Shown: positions 56,433 to 64,000 of the stretch, one piece after another
How positions within the stretch are numbered: position 1 is the stretch's first letter
Layout of the letters: the number at the start of each line of letters is the position of its first letter
Assembly: GCF_902150065.1 (NCBI RefSeq)
Contig: NC_043981.1
Coordinates: forward strand, 11,916,501-11,980,500
Length of the DNA: 64,000 bases
Direction: 5' to 3'
Source of the DNA: Myripristis murdjan
Lineage: Eukaryota; Chordata; Actinopteri; Holocentriformes; Holocentridae
The notes under the pieces: generated by a model
What the model was told of the DNA's origin: nothing
What the model saw: only the letters and a program-made list of their open reading frames with translations
Database searches by the model: none
Program-made: the position numbers and the translations under genes

Positions 56433-56636
56433 CAGGGATGGGCAGCCTTGTGCCGCGGAGGATCGAGAGTCTGCAGGTGTTCATGCCAACTAAAGACTAC
56501 TGACTAAGACTCAGTGATTAACACGCCTTCGACGAGGGAGCAGAAACCTATCGGTGAAATCACCCGACGTGGTCTGCAGTTGAAATGAAACTGGGCGTGA
56601 TCTCGGTTCTCTGTGGTGCAGGGCTGCCCATCGCTG
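56433..56636. mobile_element. fold-back hAT-type MITE, older copy
   Basis: It starts CAGGGATGGGCAGCCTTGTG and ends GGGCTGCCCATCGCTG, which are near reverse complements. The inside repeats the 'ctgcag gtgttcatgccaac' phrase of the copies at 62416-63963. Flanks GATTAGAG and GATTAGAC match at 7 of 8 bases, as expected for an 8-bp hAT target duplication. It is more diverged than the right-end copies, so older. It lies in the jam2 3'UTR. Confidence 0.65.
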
Positions 56637-57301
56637 GATTAGACATTTCTACATGCTTGTTTTCCTTCCCTGTGCAGGCCAAATGTATTAACTACCTATG
56701 TGTTATTTTACCAAAGACTGACTTCATTTCATCGAGGGGAATTTGACTCGTAAAACCTTGATTATAGTAAGTGAGCGTCACAAGGGAGCGGTCATTCTCC
56801 ACTGAGTGTCATTAACTCAAAGCCATAGGGAAAAGCATCTCAGTTGCGTCGTGGTTTTCAGATCTACTCACACAGACAAACAAACAAAAATGCCGTTTAC
56901 CTCAGTATCAGCCATCTGCCGATGTTTTGTCCTCCATTCGGTTCGTTCGGGGCCCGGCTTCCTACGACCACATCGCCACTAAGATCTCCAGGCCATGATC
57001 TCGGCACCGACATGCAATTAGGGGAAATCCAGTCCAGGAGAAAAGGAAGCCACTGAAACCAATTGAGACCAATCCCGTTCCGCCCTAATGTGCCTGCATG
57101 GTCTTTTTATATACCTTGTGCCTTTTTAATTTGTCTGTCATATTTATCTATGGATCACTGTTTTTTGTAAAGAATTTGCCTTACTTTTTCTGTCTTTATA
57201 TTTTTGTGCCACTGTTTATCAATGTTTATCAAAATGGAGTGTCTGTTTTTAGACAGTGTGTGAATGGATTGTTGAGAGTTTTATTTGAATGATGTATCCG
57301 T

Positions 57302-57307
57302 AATAAA
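57302..57307 (+). terminator. poly(A) signal, probable jam2 3' end
   Basis: AATAAA 1.2 kb after the jam2 stop, in sequence with 3'UTR character (T-rich, TGTG-rich). Confidence 0.55.
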
Positions 57308-57330
57308 AGGTTTTCTATTAAAAAAAAAAA

Positions 57331-58450
57331 AAAAACATCTCTATACAGGGTCGTGCAGTTGCGTTATTTCTTTATTGTGATCATTGTTACAGCACAAACT
57401 GTGAAGCATGCCTGTCGATCGGATTAATTATTGATCACTTTGAGTCAATCAGATTAAATAAGCCACTGATGATTCACACAGGACAGAGTCTCACAACTTC
57501 AATGGCTGCCTCATGCAGATCTCTTATTGCTTTTCAATTATAAACTGGTTCATATGCACTTTTGCACACATTTACAGTTTTTTGAAATGTAACAAAGCAC
57601 CATGTGAGCCAACTTCCAGTGCTTTTCCCAAATTAAGGAATGATTAAGAACAGTGCATGAGCCAGCAAGAGTATATAGAAAGCAGATATATTTTGATTAT
57701 ATTTCCTTTGCCATTCAAGTTTGCAAATTAGCCTCAGTCCAGCTCAACCAATAAAATTTGAAATGTCTGCAGATATAAAACTCCCATGTAGCCTGGTTGC
57801 TCAACATTGGATGAACAATGGAAGATTGTTTATCAAACAAAGTGGACTACCGAGGCTGAGTATGGCACTGGGGATTAATAAAAAGTTGATCATTCAGTCT
57901 AACTATGATTGGCTATAACTTGGCTGTTTATAATGATGACAATCTGTCTTGTGCTGCTTGCCTAAAACTCCAAACAGCATGGGTCATTTTTTGTACCAGT
58001 ATTTCTCTTCTCACTATCAGTCAGTCCTCCAGATGGCCAGTCTGGCCCTGAGAACAAGACAGGAGGAGGTGATATGTAACTCAGTGAGTTGAACAGCTTG
58101 GTGTGATGCACTAGACCAGGTTATTTCAAATCCAAAGTCACTCTGCACTCTGATATCTCTGCACAGTTATTGTTATCAATAGTGTGAACCCTTATATGAA
58201 TAATTCATTCAGCACAATGAAGCTGCTTGCATTATGCACAGCAGATGCACGTGTGTCCATGTTTAAATCCTATTCATAACTATAAACTGATGAATGTGAG
58301 GAGGAAGAACTGTGGCACATCATCAGCACTTAACATTCATATAATTCATCTGGTTTGATTTTAAATGTTCAAACAATTACAGGCTTTTTTTTTTTTTTTT
58401 TTTGGCTATTATATTTCCAGTAAATGATGTCCCAGTGGAGTTGAGTTTAG
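57331..58450. other. intergenic, nothing recognised
   Basis: Mixed A/T-rich sequence with no exon, RNA gene or clear element. A T run of about 19 is at 58385-58403. Confidence 0.55.
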
Positions 58451-58711
58451 TGTTATAGCTGTGTGTGTGTGTGTGTGTGTGTGTGTTCCCTGTGCTGTGT
58501 GGCTCCTCCCTGTAGCTCCACCCCGGTGTGAGCATCTGATTACCCAATGAGGTGCACCTGGGCCTGGGCCTGCAGCTGAATGGAGAAGCTTCTAGCATGG
58601 AGACTGCTGCTCCTGCTGCCTCTCAGCTGCACACTTTGTGTTAACAAATCCCCTTTAGTTGAATTTTGTCTAAGGTCATGTTAGAGTTTTACCAAGGGTG
58701 GAGTGTAAGCA
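58451..58711 (+). repeat. 5' LTR of the tandem element
   Basis: TGTTATAGCTG, a GT tract, then a CCTGTGCTGTGTGGCTCC body, ending GTAAGCA. The GT tract near the start is probably variable. The segment from about 58488 on is closely repeated at 60310 on. Confidence 0.5.
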
Positions 58712-60094
58712 GTGGGGGCTCGGCTGGGGTCAAACGTCCATGAGGTGAGGTAAGTGGCTCTTCTTTTGAGTCTTGTTGCTGCTCCTCCGTTGTTTTTGAG
58801 CTGGAAGTTGCTTCACTTTGGCTCTACCCTGATTAAGCAGCCATCAGGAAAGTTTGAAGAGCTTGTCTCTTTGTTTTGTCTTATTTTTGGAGGCAGTGCT
58901 CAGTGGGGCCATGGCTCAGTGGCTGTCTCTGCTCTCAGTGGACAGGTAGGGGCTGCCTCTTTTTTTATCTGTTCTCCTTAGTCGTGTTGTCTTTTGCAAA
59001 GCAACCTGACTCTTCTGTTTGGTCATTTTGTGATCAAGACTTTAGCGCAGCAGCTCGAGGTGTTTGTCAGGTCATTTTGTGTGTTGCTGGTTTCCATCAT
59101 CATCCTCACAGTAACTTGTGTGTGTAGTTGAAAACCACATGGTGTCCATGTTGTGTTGTGGTTGTTGCAGTCCACTTGTTGGTGTGCTCACTTGTATATT
59201 AATGCTGTTTATTAATTGTCACTGCTTGGTAGCTGTGATCTTGTTGTTTGTGGGATGCAGTCACTCCACAGATCCCAGGCCTCCCAGTTTGTCAGGTCAC
59301 TGTGTGTTTGTGGTTTCCATCATCATCACAGTAACTTGTGTGTGTAGTTGAAGACCACATGTGTTGTGGTGGCTGTTGACTTTTGTTGGGTCTTTGTGCT
59401 GCTGTTGGTGTCCAGCAGCAACTTGGTAGTTGTCTGCTTGTTGTATGAAGGTGTTATTGGAGCAACTGAGCACTGTGACAATGCAACTTGTAGTTGTAGA
59501 CAGTAGTCACACATTTATCTGTAAATTTAAAGTCACTGAGAAGAATGCTGTACGAGTTGCAAACTTGTAATGTTTTTTCTCTCCCACAAACAGAACAGGA
59601 AGATTTTTTTCTACAGGTGTGCAACTTGTTGTGTGAATTGACTCACTGATTTGTGTGCAAATTTTTTCACTTCACTTTTTGATCCATGTGTGAGTGTGTT
59701 TTTGAACCATATTTGCTGCGGCAACTGTAGGAAAAAAATGAATGCATGAGATCCTTAATTTGGAATTCAAAGAGAATAGGATTTTTGCACCTGCAATGAA
59801 GAACTGGAGTGTTTATCCACTGCTGTTTGAGGGAGAGGAAAAAAACAACAGATTCCTCTGTCACAGTGCTCAGCTGTTTGGCTCCAAACCTCCATCCTGT
59901 TGTGCTCCACTGTGCTGCTCACCTGTGTTCCTGTTGGCTGCAGGTAAATGCAGGAAGTGGTTTTGTTGTTCACCTCATGGTGGGAGCCATTTTGTCTCTA
60001 GTGGAAGTGGCTCCCACTTGTTTGTTACTGCTCATTCTTAAATCCAGTGGCAGTGTCCCAGCTGGCCCCTTGGTGTGTGTGGGTGTGTGTGTGT

Positions 60095-60130
<36 letters not shown>

Positions 60131-60278
60131 TCAGTAAACATAATTTCAGTGAATAAAGAGTTTGGTGCTTCGTCCCAGTTAACTTTGGTATATATTGGTG
60201 TCACATTTGACTTGTAGATGTTTTTTGTGTCTGTGTGTGACGGAAAACTTTTTATTCCCCTTCTTTTAACGGTGGGGG

Positions 60279-60488
60279 TGTTATGTGCGTGTGTGTGCTC
60301 CCTGTGCGCTCCCTGTGCTGTGTGGCTCCTCTCTGTAGCTCCACCCGGGTGTGAGCATCTGATTACCCAATGAGGTGCACCTGGCCCTGCAGCTGAATGG
60401 AGAAGCTTCTAGCATGGAGACTGCTGCTCCTGCTGCCTCTCAGCTGCACACTTTGTGTTAACAAATCCCCTTTAGTTGGGTTTTGTCT
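60279..60488 (+). repeat. second LTR (incomplete) of the tandem element
   Basis: Starts TGTTATGTGCGTG right after the purine tract and follows the first LTR over about 195 bases by eye. It is shorter than the first LTR, and the second internal region follows. Confidence 0.5.
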
Positions 60489-60620
60489 TTGTTTTGTCTT
60501 ATTTTTGGAGGCAGTGCTCAGTGGGGCCATGGCTCAGTGGCTGTCTCTGCTCTCAGTGGACAGGTAGGGGCTGGGCTGCCTCTCTCTATCTGTTCTCCTT
60601 AGTCATGTTGCATTTTGCAA

Positions 60621-60733
60621 CCCTGTATTTGTCATGTCTTTTTGTGTTTCTTGGACGGGATGTAACTTAAACCAAATTGCCCCCTGGGGACAAAAAGTAT
60701 GATTGATTGATTTAAAAAAAAAAAAAAAAAAAA
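60621..60733 (+). mobile_element. short retroposed LINE/SINE tail inside unit 2
   Basis: Unit 1 has an uninterrupted site (TTTTGCAAAGCAACCTG). In unit 2 the same site is split by about 113 bases containing AAATTGCCCCCTGGGGACAA, a TGATTGATTGA tail and a long A run. The empty-site comparison defines the insertion well and dates it after the unit duplication. Confidence 0.75.
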
Positions 60734-62288
60734 AGCAACCTGACTCTTCTGTTTGGTCATTTTGTGATCAAGACTTCAGTGCATTAGTTTGGGGTGTGTG
60801 ACCTTTATTGTTGACCTGTACGCCACTTTTGTTGGGTCACTTGTGTGTTGCTACTGAGGTGTGAGTCAGCAACATTTGTGTGGAGTGGCTGACTCTACTG
60901 TGTCCATGTTGTGTTGTGGTTGTTGCAGTCCACTTGTTGGTGTGCGCACTTGTATATTAATGCTGTTTATTAATTGTCGCTGCTTGGTAGCTGTGATCTT
61001 GTTTGTGGGATGCTGTCACTCCACAGATCCCAGGCCTCCCAGTTTGTCAGGTCACTGTGTGTTTGTGGTTTCCATCATCATCACAGTAACTTGTGTGTGT
61101 AGTGGAAAACCACGTGTGTTGTGGTGGCTGTTGACTTTTGTTGGGTCTTTGTGCTGCTGTTGGTGTCCAGCAGCAACTTGGTAGCTGTCTGCTTGTTGTA
61201 TGAAGGTGTTATTGGAGCAAAACAACTGAGCACTGTGACAGTGCAACTTGTAGTTGTAGACAGTAGTCACACGTTTATCTGTAAATTTATAGTCACTGAG
61301 AAAAATGCTGTATGAGTTGCAAACTTGTATTGTTTTTTCTCTCTCCCACAAACAGAACAAGAATTTTTTCTACAGGTGTGAAACTTGTTGCATGAATTCA
61401 CTCACTGATTTGTGTGCAAATTTTGTCCATTTCACATTTTTTGATCCATGTGTGTGTGTTTTTGAACCATATTTACTGCGGCAACTGTAGCAAAAAAAAA
61501 AGTGAATGCATGAGATCCTTAATTTGTAATTCATAGAGAATAGGGTTTTTGTACCTGCAGTTGGTGAAGAATTTGAGTGTGTATCCACTGTTATTTGAGG
61601 GAGAGGAAAAAAAAAAACTACAAGTTTGCGGTTGATGAAGCATTTTTCTCTCTGACTTCAAATGTACTGACATACACGTGACTGTTGCCTACAACAGATT
61701 CCTCTGTCAGTGCTCAGCTGTTTGGCTCCAAACCTCCATCCTGTTGTGCTCCACTGTGCTGTTCACCTGTGTCCCTGTTGGCTGCACGTAAATGCAGGAA
61801 GTGGTTTTGTTGTTCACCTCGTGGTGGGAGTAGCAGTGTCTCAGCTGGCCCTTTGGTGTGTGTGTGTATGTCTGTTCTAAGATCATGTGTGTTCCACATT
61901 TGGCCCCAGGTGACACCTTCCGTCAGCATCAGTCCTGATTACTTAGTTGCTCAGTATCTCCTTCATGTTGAGGCTTAGACAGGTTCTGGTGTTGAAGCTC
62001 TGTTCAGAGCCGCCAGACTTAGTGCAGTCTGGATCGGTCTGCATGCTCACAGCTGCTGAGCTGCTGCTTCTCCTCTACCAGACCTCCTTGGTAAGTACTC
62101 ATCTCCTCATTTTATGTGCCAATTAAACAGAATTTCATAGAATAGTTTGGTGTTAATGTCGGTACATATTAGTGTCACATTTGACTTGTGTGTTGTTGTT
62201 GTGTGTGTCTTTGTTTTACAGGTGGGGGTATTAAGGTGGTCCTGGGAGCTCAACACACTGCAACTTAGGAGGACACAAGCAAGGTAAG

Positions 62289-62904
62289 AAAACATCTTCA
62301 ACTTGGCAACATGTGCCACAGTTACAGCAAACAGTGGAAGTGTTTCCAGAGGACACTTACAAGTGAGGAACACGCCTGCTTGCTGGAAACAGTGACTCCC
62401 AACATTTGGTTAGTCCAGGGTTAGGCCACCATGTGCCGCTGAGAGGCTGCAGGTTTTCATGCCAACCAAAAACTCCACCAGGTGACTTCACTGATTGGTC
62501 CCTCCTCTCTGGAGTTTGTGGTTGGCATGAAAACCTGCAGCCTCTCGGCTCTCAGCGGCACATGGTGGCCTACCCCTGGTTTAGACTGTGGAAATGCTGT
62601 TTTGTTTGGAGAAGGCTAATGTTCATAGGCTGACATGAGGTTGGCTAAAAACACTAGCAGGCTAATGCTAACACTGGCTAGTCAGTAACTAGCTGTTAAT
62701 GGTGTTAGCATTAGCCTGCTAGTGTTTTTAGCCAACCTCATGTCAGTCTATTAACATTAGCCTTCTCCAAACAAAATAGCATTTAAGCTAATGTTGGGAG
62801 TCACTGTTTACAGCAAGCAGATGTGTTCCTCACTTTTAAGTGTCCTCTGGAAACACCTCCACTGTTTGCTGTAACTGTGACATGTTACCAAGTTGAAGTG
62901 TTTT
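62289..62904. repeat. long inverted repeat 1 (palindrome, about 616 bp)
   Basis: Left arm about 62289-62674, right arm about 62702-62904, spacer about 27 bases. Mirrored phrases include ATCTTCAACTTGGCAACATG with GTTACCAAGTTGAAG, and TTAGCCAACCTCATGTCAG with CTGACATGAGGTTGGCTAA. Without the MITE inserted in the left arm the arms are about equal in length. No terminal target duplication was identified, so the element class is open. No coding is seen. Confidence 0.8.
62416..62578. mobile_element. fold-back hAT-type MITE inside palindrome 1
   Basis: It starts CAGGGTTAGGCCACCATGTG and ends CACATGGTGGCCTACCCCTG, nearly perfect inverted ends. Flanks GGTTAGTC and GTTTAGAC agree at 6 of 8. The right arm of the palindrome has no insertion at the mirrored place, so it is a later event. 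Confidence 0.75.
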
Positions 62905-63107
62905 GAGCTGTAAGGGCCACTGTATGGGGGTGTTACAGCTGTTTGTCTCCCCCCACAGGTGTGAAGAGCTGATGAGTGAACGAGGTGCAGCTGGCCCGGG
63001 GATCCTGTGTCGTGTGTGTTAATGTTAATAAAGCATCCTGACAGGTGGTGTGTGTCCTGTAGAGCTTAATTAACCAGCACTGTGTAACACTTTAATCCAC
63101 TATCAGT
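62905..63107. other. spacer between palindrome 1 and the atp5pf 3' end
   Basis: Holds a candidate plus-strand acceptor (62957-62958) and the poly(A) signal at 63027; no coding frame is seen. Confidence 0.4.
63027..63032 (+). terminator. plus-strand poly(A) signal near a spliced-looking terminal segment
   Basis: AATAAA about 70 bases after a good acceptor (GTCTCCCCCCACAG, ending 62958), with GTGTGTCCTGTAG downstream. It faces the minus-strand signal at 63108-63113. Confidence 0.35.
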
Positions 63108-63113
63108 TTTATT
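63108..63113 (-). terminator. minus-strand poly(A) signal (atp5pf)
   Basis: TTTATT on the + strand, AATAAA on the minus, about 50 bases after the minus-strand stop. It fits the short 3'UTR of a housekeeping mitochondrial gene. Confidence 0.5.
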
Positions 63114-63161
63114 AAATACAACATAATGGTGACAGGGAGGAGACACACAACAAGACAGCGT

Positions 63162-63190
63162 TCACTTGGCCACTTCCTCTAGTTTGGGCT
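63162..63190 (-). CDS. atp5pf: probable last coding exon of atp5pf (ATP synthase coupling factor 6)
   Basis: On the minus strand, TCTCTTTCAG is followed by AG CCC AAA CTA GAG GAA GTG GCC AAG TGA, i.e. (x)PKLEEVAK and a stop at 63162-63164. AATAAA follows about 50 bases later on that strand. Human coupling factor 6, the peripheral-stalk subunit F6 of mitochondrial ATP synthase, ends FEDPKFEVIEKPQA, and its gene lies tail-to-tail after JAM2. Peptide, position and strand all agree, but only nine residues are visible. The other exons would lie beyond the window. Confidence 0.55.
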
Positions 63191-63336
63191 CTGAAAGAGA
63201 GAAACAACAGCATCATGAGTGACAGCTCCTGGGAGCACAATAACATGGTGGCCCCAAGAGTGCATCAATTTGACAACACAATCTAGAAATGTCCACAGGC
63301 TCTCAGTCATTGAGCTCAGCTGGACTGCGTTTAGAC

Positions 63337-63457
63337 CAGGGCTGTCAGACCCGTGCCAGGTTTTCACTCCAACCAGAAACTCCACCAGGTGATTAGTGAA
63401 ACCACCAGGTGAAGTTTCTGGTTGGAGTGAAAACCTGGCACCGGTCTGACAGCCCTG
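63337..63457. mobile_element. fold-back hAT-type MITE A (short form)
   Basis: It starts CAGGGCTGTCAGACCCGTGC and ends GCACCGGTCTGACAGCCCTG. Flanks GTTTAGAC and GGTTAGAT agree at 6 of 8. At 121 bp it is an internally shortened relative of MITEs B and C. Confidence 0.75.
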
Positions 63458-63496
63458 GGTTAGATTGTTGGAGACGCCTCTCTTCTCATCCAAGAA

Positions 63497-63711
63497 CAGG
63501 GGTGTCAAACTGGTGCCATGGAGGGCCAAGAGGCTGCAGGTTTTCATCCCAACCCTAAACTCCACCAGGTGATTTCACTGATTAGTCCCGCCTCTCTGTT
63601 TGGAGGTAGCAGAGAGGAGGGACTAATCAGTGAAATCACCTGGTGGAGTTTAGGGTTGGGATGAAAACCTGCAGCCTCTCGTCCCTCCATGGCACGAGTT
63701 TGACACCCCTG
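63497..63711. mobile_element. fold-back hAT-type MITE B, with perfect 8-bp target duplication
   Basis: 215 bp, starting CAGGGGTGTCAAACTGGTGC and ending CGAGTTTGACACCCCTG. The flanks are TCCAAGAA on both sides (63489-63496 and 63712-63719), an exact 8-bp duplication typical of hAT elements. The arms are near-perfect complements with a short loop (about 63600). It is probably the youngest copy here. Confidence 0.88.
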
Positions 63712-63760
63712 TCCAAGAAGCTTCTTGGATGAGAAGAGAGGCGTCTCCAACAACCTAACC

Positions 63761-63963
63761 CAGGGCTGTCAAACTGGTGCCATGGAGGGCCGAGACGCTG
63801 CAGGTTTTCATTCCAACCTTAAACTCCACCAGGTGATTTCACTGATCACCCTACCTCCAAGCAGAGAGGAGGGACTAATCAGTGAAATCACCTGGTGGAG
63901 TTTAAGGTTGGGATGAAAACCTGCAGCCTCTCGTCCCTCCATGGCACCAGTTTGACACCCCTG
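63761..63963. mobile_element. fold-back hAT-type MITE C
   Basis: 203 bp, starting CAGGGCTGTCAAACTGGTGC and ending CAGTTTGACACCCCTG. Flanks ACCTAACC and ATCTAAAC agree at 6 of 8. It is close to MITE B in sequence and mirrors MITE A in position. Confidence 0.78.
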
Positions 63964-64000
63964 ATCTAAACACAGTCCAGTTGACCTCAGCTCTGTGGAC

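Larger units (their letters stand above)
56091..57330 (+). other. jam2 3'UTR
   Basis: Runs from the stop to AATAAA at 57302-57307. It contains a fold-back hAT-type MITE (56433-56636). About 15 bases after the signal the genome has an A run (57320-57335), unusual for an ordinary gene end. Confidence 0.55.
58451..62228 (+). mobile_element. tandem non-coding LTR retroelement (fossil), LTR-internal-LTR-internal
   Basis: Two units of about 1.8-1.95 kb (58451-60278 and 60279-62228) repeat in direct order. Each starts TGTTAT. In unit 1 the first about 261 bases end in CA at 58710-58711. One base later comes TGGGGGCTCGGCTGGGGT, 15 of 18 bases like a tRNA-Pro primer-binding site, then a leader with a GTAAGT donor at 58750. 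A purine tract AACGGTGGGGG sits directly before the second TGTTAT. This is LTR-element architecture. No gag, pol or env-like coding is visible, so it is a broken or non-autonomous copy. The two LTR parts differ by few substitutions, so it looks fairly young. The family cannot be named. Confidence 0.5.
63290..64000. repeat. long inverted repeat 2, nested with three MITEs, cut by the window end
   Basis: The core, once MITE B is removed, is mirrored around an AAGCTT: 63458-63496 and 63720-63760 agree at 38 of 39 bases (TTGGAGACGCCTCTCTTCTC against its complement). Outside this, each arm carries a MITE at the same mirrored place. The outer flanks (GTCCACAG ... TGGACTGCGTTTAGAC and ATCTAAACACAGTCCAGT ... 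CTGTGGAC) are mirrored less perfectly up to base 64000. The whole is therefore longer than seen. Confidence 0.8.

Noticed and set aside
60405-60580. Short frame in the LTR (MEKLLAWRLLLLLPLSC start) seen in both units, resembling a signal peptide
   Set aside because: Lies within LTR sequence, is short, ends differently in the two units and has no partner domain; probably chance.
58451-64000. CRISPR-like array
   Set aside because: Repeats are long, inverted or tandem and belong to eukaryotic elements; no short regular repeats with unique spacers.

Overview
The window looks like nuclear DNA of a teleost fish. It has vertebrate genes with GT-AG introns of compact-fish size, very dense dinucleotide and homopolymer repeats, SINE and LINE tails of fish type, and fold-back MITEs. 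Every gene call rests on reading translated exons against remembered family sequences; no database search was possible.

Layout. (1) 1-14640, + strand: the 3' half of mbnl2 (muscleblind-like splicing regulator). It shows the 54-nt, 36-nt and 95-nt modular exons, a last exon readable in two frames, and a long 3'UTR. (2) 16824-27792, +: complete two-exon rap2a, a Ras-family GTPase of 183 aa. (3) 31455-38521, +: complete ten-exon mrpl39, a mitochondrial large-subunit protein of 339 aa. (4) 42886-56090, +: complete ten-exon jam2, a junctional adhesion molecule of 286 or 287 aa, with a CpG-rich promoter. (5) 58451-62228: a young non-coding LTR element in a tandem LTR-internal-LTR-internal arrangement. 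(6) 62289-62904 and about 63290-64000: two long inverted repeats carrying several copies of a fold-back hAT-type MITE. The second runs off the window end. (7) 63162-63190, - strand: probably the last coding exon of atp5pf (ATP synthase coupling factor 6), ending tail-to-tail with the region above.

In human, MBNL2-RAP2A lie on chromosome 13 and MRPL39-JAM2-ATP5PF on chromosome 21. Here the two blocks are adjacent, which fits ancestral linkage. The genes share no pathway: mbnl2 acts in RNA splicing, rap2a in small-GTPase signalling, mrpl39 and atp5pf in mitochondria, and jam2 in cell adhesion.

The points most worth a second look are the nested palindromes with mirror-placed MITEs at the right end, the tandem LTR element, the AG-free zone before the mbnl2 54-nt exon, the two-frame mbnl2 last exon, and a NAGNAG acceptor in the jam2 cytoplasmic tail.
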